From assembly GCA_015501595.1 (NCBI GenBank), contig JADNRX010000226.1, positions 25,146 through 89,145 of the forward strand: DNA of 64,000 nt, given 5' to 3'. Source of the stretch: Hymenopellis radicata. Its lineage: Eukaryota; Basidiomycota; Agaricomycetes; Agaricales; Physalacriaceae. The first letter of the stretch is position 1; each line of letters starts with the position of its first letter. Positions 43,774 through 55,049 of the stretch are shown here, piece after piece. The position numbers were made by a program, and so were the translations under genes. The notes under the pieces are model-generated. The model did no database searches, was not told where the DNA came from, and worked only from the letters and a program-made list of their open reading frames with translations.

Positions 43774-45571
43774 ATGTCTCTTGACAGCGACGATGATGCT
43801 GACCTGGCTCATAGGGCGATGATCGTTGCCTGGGTGGGCGGTGAGTGCACTTTTACGCGTTAGTAGCATGCCGCTAATGTATATCCTCTTAGCTGGATGT
43901 ATGACTTGCCTCGTATACGACCACCTTATTACTCTTGATCAAGAGTGCTGTCACATATGGCCGTAAGCCCTGCACTCAGTGTCTACCCTTCTGCATTGAC
44001 GTCCCCTCTCAAGTGCTCGTTTCACCATTGGAAGAATCCTTTTCTTCATAAACCGATACGTCGTGGAGGGGATGCTGCTGTACGCCTCGCTCACGATGAC
44101 CTCCGCCCCAAGTACTCACACCTGCTGTACCCTAGCTTCACTTTTATGGGTGAGCTACCTTGTTAGAAAACCAGTAGTACTCTCAATTCAGCTCTCCAGC
44201 CTCGACATTCCGCGATCCTTCTACTTCAGTCCGTTCCCTTCATTTTTTCAGGAACACCAACTTACTGACTTGGACAGTTGTACGTTTTCGTGCAGGAGCC
44301 CGACGAGAAATTTCTCATATAAGACGTACTACTTCAGCTGTGTGTTCTACCTTCGCTGGTTAGACATGTTCGTTCGAACTAGCCCTTCCGTTGGACGCCG
44401 TCCTAACTCCTCGAACAGAAACTTGGTGGTCCAGATAACAACCGTGCAGGGGATTCTCGTTCTCCGAGTCTGGGCATTATGTGAGTTTGAATACATATAG
44501 CCTTCGATCTGGATTTTTCATTTGGTGTCTAGATCGTACGAACAAAGTGGGAAGGAAACTCTTTCCCTATGACATGTTCTCAATCTTCTCAGCTCGTCAT
44601 ATGGAGCGTGCTTGCTCTCTACGTCGGTGCGCCATTACTTTTTCCCCCGGTCAAAGACGTTAACCGTGGTTTAGCTGGTTCTTTCACCATGATCGTAATA
44701 ACTATTCTTGACTACGTCGTAGAAACTGTTACCGGTACGCTGCGTCAAATGCACTGTTTGTGTACTTAAATTTCCTCCAGTGGAAGAGGTTATACATCTT
44801 CCTGGTTGTTGTAGGTGAAGCTCCTTATACGACATTCATACCTGACTTTCCAAAGATGCTAAGAGCGTTCCGAGCATCATCGCTGCTTACTGGATTACTC
44901 CAGCTATCGTAGAAAGTACGCGGTGACATGAAGACGTGGAACTGTGATTCACGTTTTGCAGGCGTTCTATTCTTTCTGGTGATGGCGCGTGGTTTCGTTT
45001 GGTGGAAGCATGGAGGGTCGGCCCCTACCATCTTGACATTCATGGCACGCGATTCGATGATGTACTTCGCAATGTAAGCCTTCAGTCAACCGTCTCACGT
45101 CACCGCTAACGCATCCATTTCTAGAATGTTTGGTATGCCGCCCTTCGTCCATAGAGGTGGATTCTATGATTAACGTCCCCGCGTAGCCCTCCTTATTGCC
45201 AACTGCTGCATGTTCTACTTCGGGCCTCCGTTCCTCTCCAGTCTCCTCGTCAAGTAGGTCATTGTTAACATCACTATATCCGCCTGCTGACCATTGTTCC
45301 GCCTAGCCCTCTTAGCACCGCAAGCTGCATCCTTGTGCGTCTAGACTCTACACCTACGTACCATTTTCATGTCCGAGTAACGTTCTGTTAGGGATCGCGA
45401 CTACTGCTTAACCTTGGAGCTGCGGTGGAGCCCGCGACACCTTCAGAATGGGCAATAGTTTCTTCGGAGACTCGCTGGACTCGACCCCAACACACAGGAG
45501 ACCTTCCTAGTCACTACGTTATGCCATTCGATGACGAGGAATTCGACTCGGAGCGTTGCGGACACCTGTGA
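43774..45571 (+). CDS. DUF6533-type multi-pass membrane protein
   Basis: ATG 43774 opens MSLDSDDDADLAHRAMIVAW and, after a 52-nt intron, GCMTCLVYDHLITLDQE, the standard DUF6533 start ('..V...LVYDHL.TL..E'). The next exons read RFTIGRILFFINRYVVEGML followed by LYASL (helices 2-3), TTVQGILVLRVWALW, LVIWSVLALYVGAPLLF, GVLFFLVMARGFVWWKHGGS, LTFMARDSMMYFAIMFGALL with NCCMFYFGPPFLSSLLV, and a cytosolic end LLLNLGAAVEPATPSEWAIV to a TGA at 45569-45571. This gives about seven helices. Introns are short and several exon edges in 44.16-44.30 and 44.7-44.95 kb are not settled. The family is unknown in function, large in Agaricomycetes, and GPCR-like in layout. A related gene lies at 49.1 kb. Confidence 0.7.
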
Positions 45572-45794
45572 GTTCTTCGCAAACTACTAGGTCGAATTAA
45601 ATCCCCTGTAGATTACGTGACGGTGATGCTTCAAATGACCCACTCACTCCAATTCAAAGCGGGAGCATACATGTCATAGACACCGAATGATGTCACATTC
45701 GACTTGTATAAAGGCTCAGACATTGTCCTACCCTCCTTCAGTACATCCACAACCCTCCCTCCAACGCGTTCAAACACACTCCATATTCTACATC

Positions 45795-46374
45795 ATGTCC
45801 GGATTCGACAACAACACCTCCTCCACCCGCCCCCAGCACCACATCCACGGCGATGCTGACCCTCTCCCGGGCACTGACCGTGGCGCCAACCCCGTCGATT
45901 ACAGTGCCGAGTCCATGGGCGAATCTGGTCGCCAGTCCGGCGGCGAGCACATGCACAGACGCGACCAACAGCCCGGTGAAAACTTCGACTCAGACTTTGG
46001 CTCGTCCAACGTCGGAACGGCTCCTCGCACCGCGTTCGACTCTGAAAGGCCCATGGGCGTGCAGCCCTCGTCCGCAGGTATGTCCTTATGCGGCGCGGCC
46101 TCTTCAAGATTTGCTATTCATCATTCTTCAGGCGGCGTTGCTGTCGGCGGCCGAAATGACCTTCCCGAAGGCCATGCTACTGCCATGGACAAGATGATTG
46201 GCAAGACCGAGAAGGTTGGTGTCTTGTCTTCGCCTCGTCCACGCGATTTCAACTTTTATTGTGCAGGTCGTTGGCAAGATGGCGAAGAAGCCTGAAATGC
46301 AGGAGCGCGGCGAGCTGAGAGAGGCTGGTGGAAAGGCTGCTGCCACTGGCCAGGCTCGTGTGCCGCATGTTTAA
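45795..46374 (+). CDS. Small hydrophilic protein of a conserved fungal type (about 157 aa)
   Basis: Three exons (45795-46076, 46132-46214, 46267-46374) join in phase. The N-terminal half is Gly/Asp/Asn/His-rich and disordered (MSGFDNNTSSTRPQHHIHGD). The C-terminal part reads MDKMIGKTEKVVGKMAKKPE followed by MQERGELREAGGKAA, a Lys/Gly-rich helical stretch that resembles CsbD-like or other stress-induced hydrophilic proteins in style ('GK..KV.GK....E....GE..'). No membrane segment or signal peptide. A stress or desiccation role is only a guess from composition. Introns of 55 and 52 nt. The stop is at 46372-46374. Confidence 0.7.
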
Positions 46375-46569
46375 ACAATGTCAGCAATATAAGAAACGGA
46401 CTAATCTACTTACTGTATCTGTACTTGTCTGAAAGTCTAATATTGTATGAATATTGGCTAGCCTGCGGTGAAAAGCTTAGCGATGGGTGCGGCAGATGTC
46501 TTTACATATGCAAGCGAATCTATACACGAAGAGCTAATGTCACCGGCCCACTGGCTTTAACGGTTCGTA

Positions 46570-47136
46570 GGAATAATCTATTTGAGAACCCCGGTTCATC
46601 ACGTTCGTGACACGAACCCTCACAAATTGTGTGGCGTAAATAAGCATTTCTCAAGGAGAATCAGATGAGTAAGTATACTAACTGACTCTGACAAACATTC
46701 AGACACTAAAATACATGAGAAGAGATATCTATTAAATGTACCACACTCCTATCTGCGTAGATCTTCCATACCAGAACAGTTTACACCACATCACGAACTA
46801 GTGTCGACTTATATACCACTGAATACATACTTCTAGACCATGCTATGATGCCAGGGATAGCTCCAGGCCAGCCAACTTGACTCCCGGTGATGACTTTGAG
46901 GCTGTGAGCCACTTCGGGGGCAAGGGACAGTCAATGGGGTAGTCTGTATGCTAATCAAGAGTATTATAACACATGTAAATCATTCTAACATATGTTGGGA
47001 CAGGTCCTTGGACTGTAGAGCCTGAACCTGCCTGAACTTGGTCGAGGACCCTTGCATCGGACGATCGGGCCGGGAAACGCCGCGGAGGGTTCGTGTCACG
47101 AACGTGACGAACCGGGGTTCTCAAATAGATTATTCC
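46570..47136. mobile_element. MITE-like non-autonomous element, 567 bp, 52-bp terminal inverted repeats
   Basis: The left end 46570-46621 and right end 47085-47136 are reverse complements over 52 bp with one mismatch; both begin GGAATAATCTATTTGAGAAC. The element is flanked on both sides by the 9-bp direct repeat CGGTTCGTA (46561-46569 and 47137-47145). The TIRs contain a 7-bp palindrome GTTCGTG/CACGAAC. No ORF of note lies inside. Length, TIRs and a 9-bp target-site-like duplication suggest a Mutator-like MITE. A caution is that CGGTTCGT-type sequence also occurs inside the TIR, so the flank could be part of the repeat. Confidence 0.7.
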
Positions 47137-47256
47137 CGGTTCGTACATCCAAGCGTCATAACTCGCACGATGCATTTCATACAACCAACAAGACTGAACA
47201 CTCTCGACGGTTCTAGTTAATTGCCAGTCCAAGTTACTCTCGTAATTCAAGTATTT

Positions 47257-47675
47257 TCAAGCGCGAAGGTCCTAATAAAGCCAAAGACAGCATAGTATAA
47301 GTAATGCACGTAAATGTGAAAACGCGGACCTACCAGTGGATACCCAAAACTGGTTAGACGTTTAGAGAGACCTTCTCCTTCAGGACTGGGATTTTGCTTC
47401 TCCCAAGGTGGTCCGTCATTGTCTTCATATCTCCGCATCAAACAAGGCTCCTTTCCAGTAGAAGCAGCAGCCTGTCAATGAAATTTGTGAGCATCTGGTG
47501 AGCGGGACGACAGCGCCCTTGAAGCAATCACCTCGCAATCATAGTTGGTAGCGCCTGGAAAGGTAAATCAGTGGGCCATGGACGACGAGAAACGAGACGA
47601 GAGCTAATTACCAATGGGCATGCTCGCGAGAGAGGCTAAGAGGACCACTACCATGCGTAAGATAGCATTGGCCAT
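47257..47675 (-). CDS. Small secreted protein with Kex2-like dibasic sites (79 aa)
   Basis: Four exons (47675-47612, 47554-47532, 47471-47334, 47271-47257) join in phase to 79 residues. The first ~22 residues (MANAILRMVVVLLASLASMP) are a signal peptide. The mature part is short and polar with two Cys (YDCE, KEPCL) and two dibasic sites, MRR at ~43 and LSKR at ~67, leaving a C-terminal peptide LTSFGYPLDLRA. Kex2-type proteases cut after KR, so a released 12-residue peptide is possible. There is no CaaX end, so it is not a lipidated pheromone. No family recognised. The MITE-like element sits 120 bp beyond its 3' end. Confidence 0.6.
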
Positions 47676-49101
47676 TGTGCGACGATGCTGGTGGTTGTCG
47701 GTAAAGGAGATCCGAGGCATTTATAGCGTCTTGAGCCGAAGAGGTAGGACCATCAGTCGTAAAGAAGCCCATGGTGTAGCTGCCATGAGTCGTACTAAAG
47801 CGTCTGTCGGGCAGAACGAGTTTCAGCACCCCGACGAGCCGCGGGAAGCACTAGATGTAGATGGGCATTAAATGCGTATTACGCTAGCCTATTCTTCAGT
47901 TTGTTGCAGGACATGATGGAGGTGTGAGAAACACCTGCGTGGGAAAATACTGGCTGCACCGTGACCGAAACCACCATCATCGTGTCTACTCTGTGTCTAC
48001 TTGGAACTACGGCCTAGCTGACGGAGTATTTTCAACGCAGATTTTCCCGTATTCCTGTCAAAAAAATATATGGCATTCTGCTTGCCTTTGACGGATACGA
48101 AAGAATGGTTCTTCGACGTACGTTGAATGCATGTCTAGGAACCCTTTTGTGTACGTCTGTGCTTCCATTTCCCGCGGCCGTCAGATTCTTAAACTCTATC
48201 AAACGGTCACAGTCTGGGATACAGGGCATGAACTCGATGAGGAGCACTACTATATGCCCATCTGCCTCTGCTCTTGCTCGCGCTTTCAATCCCAACGTCT
48301 CTCAACAACGCTGTCCAATCCTATCGAAAGTCATTGCCATTCGCTTTTGTATGCTGTAACGCGAGAAGCATCGCGTCGCATGGTGTACAGTCCCAACACC
48401 CCAACCAGTGAAACAATCATTCACTTACGGTAGAGGCCGAGGCCGAATGTAGTCCGAAAGCGTCGAGGTTTTCAAAGGACTCCTACCTGCTAGGTTCGTC
48501 GTTGGTAAGAATTGACATTCGACGCGATGGCTCAATGACTCCGAGGACCCATCGCGGTGAGTCTCGTAGGGTACCAGCCATGTTGCTCGTAACACCAACT
48601 TGAAGCAGGCAAGTTGTTGTACACACGGTGATCGGCAGACGTTTACTCTCAGCTTTGACAGCTCCTCCCAGCGGCTTATTGTTTAACCCTCGATGCCCGT
48701 GACTACTCTTGACATTCATTGGCCTGTACCCATATTTCCGGTGCTTATAAAAATTCTTACGTGGAAACAGTACAAGGCGAACCCTCTTTCTGGTGGCTAG
48801 GACGTGGACCCAGGTTGACCAGCATTGCTTCTACCGCTTTTCAGACATTTGCACATGAACATGGTAAATATCAGAATACTGTACCCTCAAACTAACGAAT
48901 CACTGGAAGCGGAACAAATAACAATTCGATTCGACGTGCTTCGTTGTATCATGAATCATTATACCAGCACAGTTCACTTGGCGACCGGGTACTATCTAGG
49001 TAACCCAAGCTTCGCTCGCACCCCATGCTCCGTGGAATTATTACCCCAGATATAAAAGAGAGGCAAAGTCAGTGAATGGTCTGTTGCCCCCGCCACTTCA
49101 C
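47676..49101. other. No supported gene; possible coding-like fragments
   Basis: A plus-strand stretch at ~48180 reads GRQILKLYQTVTVWDTGHEL followed by DEEHYYMPICL, and a minus-strand frame at 48.7-48.5 kb reads PITVCTTTCLLQVGVTSNMA. Neither has a recognisable family or clear boundaries. The promoter of the secreted-protein gene (from 47676) and of the next membrane gene (before 49102) lie here. Confidence 0.3.
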
Positions 49102-50653
49102 ATGTCTACGGAATCCGCCGTTGATATTTTCCTCCACATCAGAGCAACGAGGTACTTGAACGGTGCGTCTCTCTGCTGCGCTGCTGGTCGAGGTGGATTA
49201 CTGATGCCACAACCCCCTTTGTAGCTGCTGGACTCGTCGTAAGAGCTGGACGGTTTCTCATGCGACTGTAGCCCTCATCTTCGCTTTTAAACAGGTTCTG
49301 CTCTATGACCACCTGCTGCTGCTCGGAGAAGAAGTGAGGTACCTTTGGGCTTCACGCTGGACGTTACAAAAGGCTCTCTTTCTCTGGATCAGATATGCCG
49401 TTCCTATATGTGTCATTATACATACCCATCGTAAGTCGGCGTCGCTGCGCTCCTCGTCCATACACTTAGTTGCAAGCATATTGTAGAATTGGCTGGCATA
49501 GGAAATTCAGAGCTTACGGACAAGGTGCGTTTGGTCTTCGCGAGATGAGTTGACCGCTGATTATTTGACCGATTCAAAGTTGTAGGTTTCCGCCCTTGAA
49601 CGCCTCTTCATCGTATCTCAATAGGTTTATTGACAGCTGCATCATCTGGTTTGATTTTTCGGTAGGTGTTTGACCCCATCACGGCCACGACGGCGTTCTC
49701 AAAGCAATTCGCTCCAGCTATACCTAGGACAGATCTCTGTTGCGTTTGGAAACTGTACGCTACGAAACCACCAGACCGTTCTATGTTGTCTTTCTAACAG
49801 TGTGCCCTAGTTCTCGTGCTCTTACATCTCTGGAATCTGTGGGACAGAAACCTCCGGATGATGTATGCAACACTCAGTCTCTTTGTCCTCACATTCATCG
49901 GCAACATGGCATGCACTGCCGTCACGATTGTATCTCTAAATGGTACGTTCCATAGGACCCGGGGATTCGCTATCACTCATGCATCCGCCTCCAGAAACGA
50001 TTTATTTCAACCGTCAACTAGGTCTTTGCGCAATATTGGACAGAGGGAGGACACCTTTGCTCTGGGCGCCGAGTGTAAGCCACTCATATCACTGACCTTG
50101 TCGTCTGACCAAACCTTCTAGATCGCTTTCGATATCGTAACGCTGGTGTGCGTTGTTTACAGCGCCTTGGAACGGCCGAGGAGTGCACAGACCGCCGTTA
50201 CGCGGGTGCTGTATCGTGATGGGATTCTGTACCTCTTGGTGAGTGCAAGCGTAATTTGTAGACGCGTGCACTTACATTCCAGTAGCTCTTATTCCGTAAG
50301 TCGAAACATGAAGTCTGCATTCGGCACTGAATAGTACCTAACCGATACTCAGTCCTTCGACTTGTGAACCTTTTCCTTAGCATCTTCGCTCCGGTGAGCT
50401 ACCACAACGAAATGAGAGCCGAATCCCAGCTAATACTCCGTCAATTGAAAGGTATCTCTTATATTCATAGGCGTTTTGTGAGCAGTAACACCCTACTTGG
50501 GATCTGTGTTCTATCTAACTCCGGTGTAGCTTCATTTGGTGCAGCACAACGGTAACGGTGACACGCTTTACGCTGAACCTTATGCGTATGGAAGCAAGGG
50601 AGAAAGCAAGGCGCCGGCGACAGGCTCTCCATATTGAACTTGAAGAGCTTTGA
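49102..50653 (+). CDS. DUF6533-type multi-pass membrane protein, second copy
   Basis: ATG 49102 opens MSTESAVDIFLHIRATRYLN, then AAGLV, then after an intron VLLYDHLLLLGEEVRYLWAS followed by RWTLQKALFLWIRYAVPIC, the DUF6533 first two helices with the 'YDHLL.L..EV.Y.W' signature. Further exons give LAGIGNSELTDK, LNRFIDSCIIWFDFS, ALVLVLLHLWNLWDRNLRMM, LSLFVLTFIGNMACTAVTIV, IAFDIVTLVCVVYSALERPR, VTRVLYRDGILYLL and RLVNLFLSIFAPVSYHNEM, ending in a basic tail EAREKARRRQALHIELEEL with TGA at 50651-50653. Introns of 50-65 nt. The exon near 49.58-49.80 kb and the last junction near 50.46-50.56 kb are uncertain. It is the closest relative in the window of the gene at 43774; together they may be an old tandem pair. 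Confidence 0.65.
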
Positions 50654-51737
50654 GTTGTATTTATGAATGTTTTTATATACCCATTTCCATCTAGCGATTT
50701 CAGTATACCACACATACGATAACAACGTGGCCCAACAAGATGATCGCCGGCTTCTCCCGTCTAACGGCAGGCAGATTTTCCTTCCACCTTCGCGCATGAA
50801 CAACGCACGTCCTTACCCTATTCATCGAAGGCCTGACTCCGATGTCTGTTCTCTTGAAATCTACGCTTCTGGAAATACTTCAACAATCCGAGAGGAACAA
50901 GCACTACACTCAGGCCGGGCCGGGCCGCGTTTAGTTCAAGTTGGTTTGCCACCACTAGACTCTTATTTCCCGGCCAGAAGATGACTCCCTTCTACTAAGC
51001 ACAAAGTAAATGAAGAATATGTCGTACTGATAACTTCTACGCCTACGCTAGAAATAGCCATGCTGGTAGGTCTTTTCATATTACTCCTGTGAGACGCGGC
51101 GATGTGTTCCTGTACTTACTATCTTCCAGGATCATATTACTCCTCCTCCTCCTCCTCCAAGCCCTAGTCCGAGAGCCATGACATACATCATGGTATAGTG
51201 CTGATCCTGGTGGGCCAATGTCGTATCACTGGCATCATGTGGCCGCTTGGTGAACAAGCATCAAGTGGACAATCTGCTTGACCGAAGATGTCCTGAGAAC
51301 TACTTCGACGCCTATTCTGGGATACTGCTCCTTCAATGTCGACCGTCTGAAGTGTGGCGTCACGGGTACTTGGGAGATCGCCAGTCAAAATGGGCACTAA
51401 CTGTCAAGTGCTGTCTCGGGTGCACAGAGTGCCAGAAAATGAATTCTGGGCTGATTCTCTTCAACCACTCACGGTAAACTGACAGTCTTCAGTGTCTATT
51501 GCTATTAAGCTTCTCGATCCTTGGCCGGCGATGGGCGATAAGCGGCAGTCGGATAAATGGGAACAATGGCGGGGTAACGTGACCAGTGGGCCATTGTTTG
51601 CCCCAGTGGACAAACTTTTGCCTAACTCGGCCACATTGTGTCTTTGCTCGTTGTCTTTGTGCACTCTGTTGTGCACCCCATCTTCCTCTCTACCATCCAC
51701 CTAGACCAAATCGCCGCTTCCGCCGCATACGACTATA
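50654..51737. other. No supported gene
   Basis: A plus ORF at 50667-50984 ends QVGLPPLDSYFPARR and is Pro/Arg-rich; it might be a missed exon or chance. A (TCC)n-like run occurs at ~51138-51158. Nothing else recognised. Confidence 0.3.
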
Positions 51738-52884
51738 ATGGGAAATTCTACGGTGCGTTCTCCGCCGTTCGGTGTCATCTTGGTACTCATTGTAGTCTCT
51801 TCACAGTCTAGCCACGCCTCCCAGCATCCTGCCGCTCCCGCGCCAATCGAAACAGCACCTGTGTTGGGCTACAAAGAGATCATCATCGTGCGCAGAGCGC
51901 GCATCGAGACATTCGGCGAGATAATCTTCGAAACTATCAACTACCGCCCGTCGCCGAGGGAGATTTTCAAAGGACACATCATCTACGGCCTTCTATACCT
52001 ATCGCTCATCAATGCCTGTCTGCTAGAGCAGAAAGAATGCGTAGCATTCGCTAATTATGCTTCCTCGCTCCAAAGACACAGTACGGAGTGGATGGATCTC
52101 ACTATTGTTATGGACGGGCAGCTTGCGACTTCAGAGATGTTGGCAGCATTCGGGCGCAAATGGATGCGCCATTATGCAGGTTTTTGTCTCAGGAGGAAAC
52201 AATTATTGGCTCGTGCAGACTGGCACACTAGTCTCGGGCTCAACGCGATCCAAGTTGTGAGTCATTCGTCTCTGCGACGAGTCAGTTGAACTGACGCTTC
52301 TTTCAGAACCGGAACGGCAAACGTCTACGTGACGAATCTGAATCAGACAAGGAAAATAATACCAAGAAAACGCGTACTTTGGTGAGCTACAAGTTTATTC
52401 TTGGTCTTTCCCCATATATCTAACCAAGAGCGTATAGCCACCACCAGCTGTGCGACCACCCACCGGGTACTATGTCAACCGTTTTGGCATCGAGGTCCGC
52501 ATCACAGTACCGGCCGAGCTCAATCCGCTGTCGACATATAAAGCGCCCAAGGACACCCAGTACCCGCTCAATGAACCCGCAGAATCGAAATCTGAATTCA
52601 TACAGGCTTGGGTCATGGCGGGCTTCAGGAACCGGCGTCGGTTTGGCCGGGAAAGGTGGCATGAAATGTGCTTGGAGAGGAAGCGAGTGCCTTCTCCGCT
52701 GAAGCACGAAGTCGAGGCAGATGAGGCGCCGGTGTACCAGTTCACCTTTCGCGTGCCCTCTATTCGGTCTGTCAGCATGGCTGATCTCAACTTGGACTTT
52801 ACCCGGCGCGTTACGCGTTTCTCGTCGCGCACTTCCTTGCGCCTCAAATTGCCCAACTGGCTGTTTGGAAAGAGCGCAGCTTGA
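51738..52884 (+). CDS. Uncharacterised protein with basic, acidic and conserved-looking blocks (346 aa, or 328 if an extra intron is spliced)
   Basis: Exons 51738-52256, 52307-52381 and 52438-52884 join in phase. The body reads GYKEIIIVRRARIETFGEII, REIFKGHIIYGLLYLSLINA, RHYAGFCLRRKQLLARADWH, then a Lys/Arg/Asp-rich hinge (RNGKRLRDESESDKENNTKK) that could be a nuclear signal, then YYVNRFGIEVRITVPAELNP and a basic C-terminus ending LPNWLFGKSAA. I do not recognise the family. Near the start a 54-nt stretch (51753-51806) has perfect intron ends (GTGCGT..CACAG) and is in frame. If kept, it encodes VRSPPFGVILVLIVVSSQ, a hydrophobic segment; if spliced, the protein is soluble. A polypeptide of the second type seems likelier given the nuclear-type hinge. 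Confidence 0.6.
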
Positions 52885-53384
52885 TCCCAAGGTGCCCTTT
52901 CTTCGTTCTCTTTTCGTTCATTGCCACATTGTCATAATACCTACTCCCGCATCGAAGTTTGCTTGTCATTGTTATCTACATGGATTGCTCACTACTACTT
53001 AATACTATATCTACCCGAATTTTACTATCTATTTGGGTGGAGCTGCCCGAAGGACGTTTACTTCTCTGATGTCAAGAGGTGTCGTACTCAAAAATGATTG
53101 ACATCCTTCATGTTCCATTGCTATGCTCGATATATACAGCCTTATCAACCTTGTATTACTTGTTTCTCACTCCCAAATTCCTCTTGCCCCATATCAATCG
53201 GCCGAGAAATACGTCCGACGAGATATCATAATCGTGATCGAAAAATGTCCCTGACTACAACTTTGATTGTACTTCCAGTCTCTTTGGAATCTCTCCGTTC
53301 TGGACTGGGCTTGCGGAAGTAGCTACAGCACGGTCCTTCACACTGGGAAGAATTCAATTGTTGGTCTTACAAACCTAACTTGTT
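52885..53384. other. Intergenic
   Basis: 3' flank of the preceding gene and leader of the F-box gene. AT-rich at 52990-53030. No gene seen. Confidence 0.4.
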
Positions 53385-55049
53385 ATGTACGCTACTAATC
53401 ATTTGTTCTGCAAGGCTTTCATGACCATGAAGACCGAAATCTTAAAACCCGCGACACTGTGTTCAAAATGTCATACAACTCTCGAGGTCGACGAGAGTGA
53501 CTTAGTAGAGTCGTTCGAACTCGACACCCTTCGTGCATACGTGCCCCACCCATGGCATCCGGATGTTATACAGGAAAAGAGAGATTCCATCCAAACGGGG
53601 GTGACGCGTATCGACGAGGAGATTGCTGCTCTGGACGATATGATTACCGCTCTACACGTCCGTCGTCGCTTGTTCGAAGCGGCACAGGAAAGACTCTGTC
53701 CCTCCCCCATCCGCAGGCTCCCCGCTGAACTCCACCTTATCATCTTCCAGTACGCGTTCGACAACTTCGAGCCCTCCGGATCCCTCGCTGTAAGCCTCGT
53801 CATAACCTCCGTGTGCTACCGCTGGCGCCAACTGGCGCTGTCCACCCCGCGTCTCTGGACGACCATCTTCGCGTCTGTCGATGGGCACTCGCACCAGCTC
53901 TCCAACGACGCGCTTGTCAACCTCCACCTCGAGCGCGCGGGGGACCTCCCGCTCGCGGTCAAGATAACGGCGTTCAACGCGGACCGGGTGAACATCTGCG
54001 ACGACGAGGTCAAGGCGTCCAAACACTGGTTCCCCCAGTTCGCGAAGCTCTACAACAACTTTGCGCGCTGGGAGGCCGCCGAGCTCGTGCTCACCCAGGT
54101 CGAGATGCGCCGGCTCGACAAGTTCGTCAACGGCGCGTCGCTGCCCTTGCTGCGCGCGCTCAAGCTCGTGCTGACGAACGACCAGCTGGCGCAGCCGTAC
54201 AAGACGTTTCTTAGAGCACCCAAGCTCGACAGGGTGCATGCGCGGGCAGACACGATCCGTCTGCCGTGGTCCCAGATTGCGCACTTTACTGCGTGTCGGA
54301 GGACGAGCCAGGATATATCGCCGTGGCTGCGCGTGCGGGAGGGCAGGGAGAACCACCTCACGCTGCATACCCTGGGCGAGCAGTTCCACCCTGTCCACCA
54401 CGCGCGCTTAACGATCCCTCTGGCGCTGACATCCTTGGACCTGGATCTGCGCCTGGGATTGCTCTATTACGGTGGCCGACACTCCCCGTTGAGGCATTTC
54501 ACGGTGCCATTCTTGAAGGCGCTGACGGTGCGCATCACGCAGTTTAGACCAGGCAGGCGTTTCGAGGAAATGGAGGACATTGCCGCGTTTATCGAGGCCT
54601 CCAAGTGTTCTCTTGATACGTTCTGCGTCATCCTGGATGCGAGGATGGATGCAAAGGCGGACGCGAAGAATTTCAACGACATCTCCGTAGCGATGAAATG
54701 GTGTTCACATAATGTGCAGAGTATCTTGGATGCCTCGCCAGGCCTGAGGCGACTTCGGATTATTGACTCGCCGGCCTTTACCTCCGTTACAGGTCTTCTG
54801 GGACCAGAACTTCTCCAGAGATTGGCATCAGCCGCATTTTTGCCTCTTCTTACGTCGATTGAGCTTGTGTGGTGTCAGAACATGTTGGACAATGCGCTCA
54901 TTGACATGCTGAATTGTCGGATGGCGACGGGGCAGGCAGCGCTGCGCCAAGTCAAAGTTGGTCTTCGTGACGGTCGGGAGGTGTCCGACGTTGTGGCGCA
55001 GTTTATGAATAGCTTGCGACAGAGAGGTATACAAGCTACGACGTGGTGA
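53385..55049 (+). CDS. F-box protein (554 aa)
   Basis: An uninterrupted frame from ATG 53385 (alternatives at 53420 and 53429) to TGA 55047-55049. Residues ~25-35 have a CxxC (LCSKCHTTLEVD). A coiled-coil-like helix follows (VIQEKRDSIQTGVTRIDEEI, residues ~62-100), then the F-box: SPIRRLPAELHLIIFQYAFD with VITSVCYRWRQLALSTPRLW (~105-155), in the usual Agaricomycete arrangement 'I..LP.E.L..IF...C..WR.IALSTP.LW'. The rest has Leu-rich repeats (LPLLRALKLVLT, LRHFTVPFLKALTVRI, PGLRRLRIIDSP). In the family the F-box binds Skp1 in SCF ubiquitin ligases; targets are unknown. G+C-rich and intact, with no sign of decay. Confidence 0.8.
   Translation: MYATNHLFCKAFMTMKTEILKPATLCSKCHTTLEVDESDLVESFELDTLRAYVPHPWHPDVIQEKRDSIQTGVTRIDEEIAALDDMITALHVRRRLFEAAQERLCPSPIRRLPAELHLIIFQYAFDNFEPSGSLAVSLVITSVCYRWRQLALSTPRLWTTIFASVDGHSHQLSNDALVNLHLERAGDLPLAVKITAFNADRVNICDDEVKASKHWFPQFAKLYNNFARWEAAELVLTQVEMRRLDKFVNGASLPLLRALKLVLTNDQLAQPYKTFLRAPKLDRVHARADTIRLPWSQIAHFTACRRTSQDISPWLRVREGRENHLTLHTLGEQFHPVHHARLTIPLALTSLDLDLRLGLLYYGGRHSPLRHFTVPFLKALTVRITQFRPGRRFEEMEDIAAFIEASKCSLDTFCVILDARMDAKADAKNFNDISVAMKWCSHNVQSILDASPGLRRLRIIDSPAFTSVTGLLGPELLQRLASAAFLPLLTSIELVWCQNMLDNALIDMLNCRMATGQAALRQVKVGLRDGREVSDVVAQFMNSLRQRGIQATTW

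Noticed and set aside
53652..54401. A 249-codon minus-strand ORF opposite the F-box gene
   Set aside because: It arises from high G+C in the antisense of a good F-box frame; composition is Arg/Val/Glu-rich with no motif.
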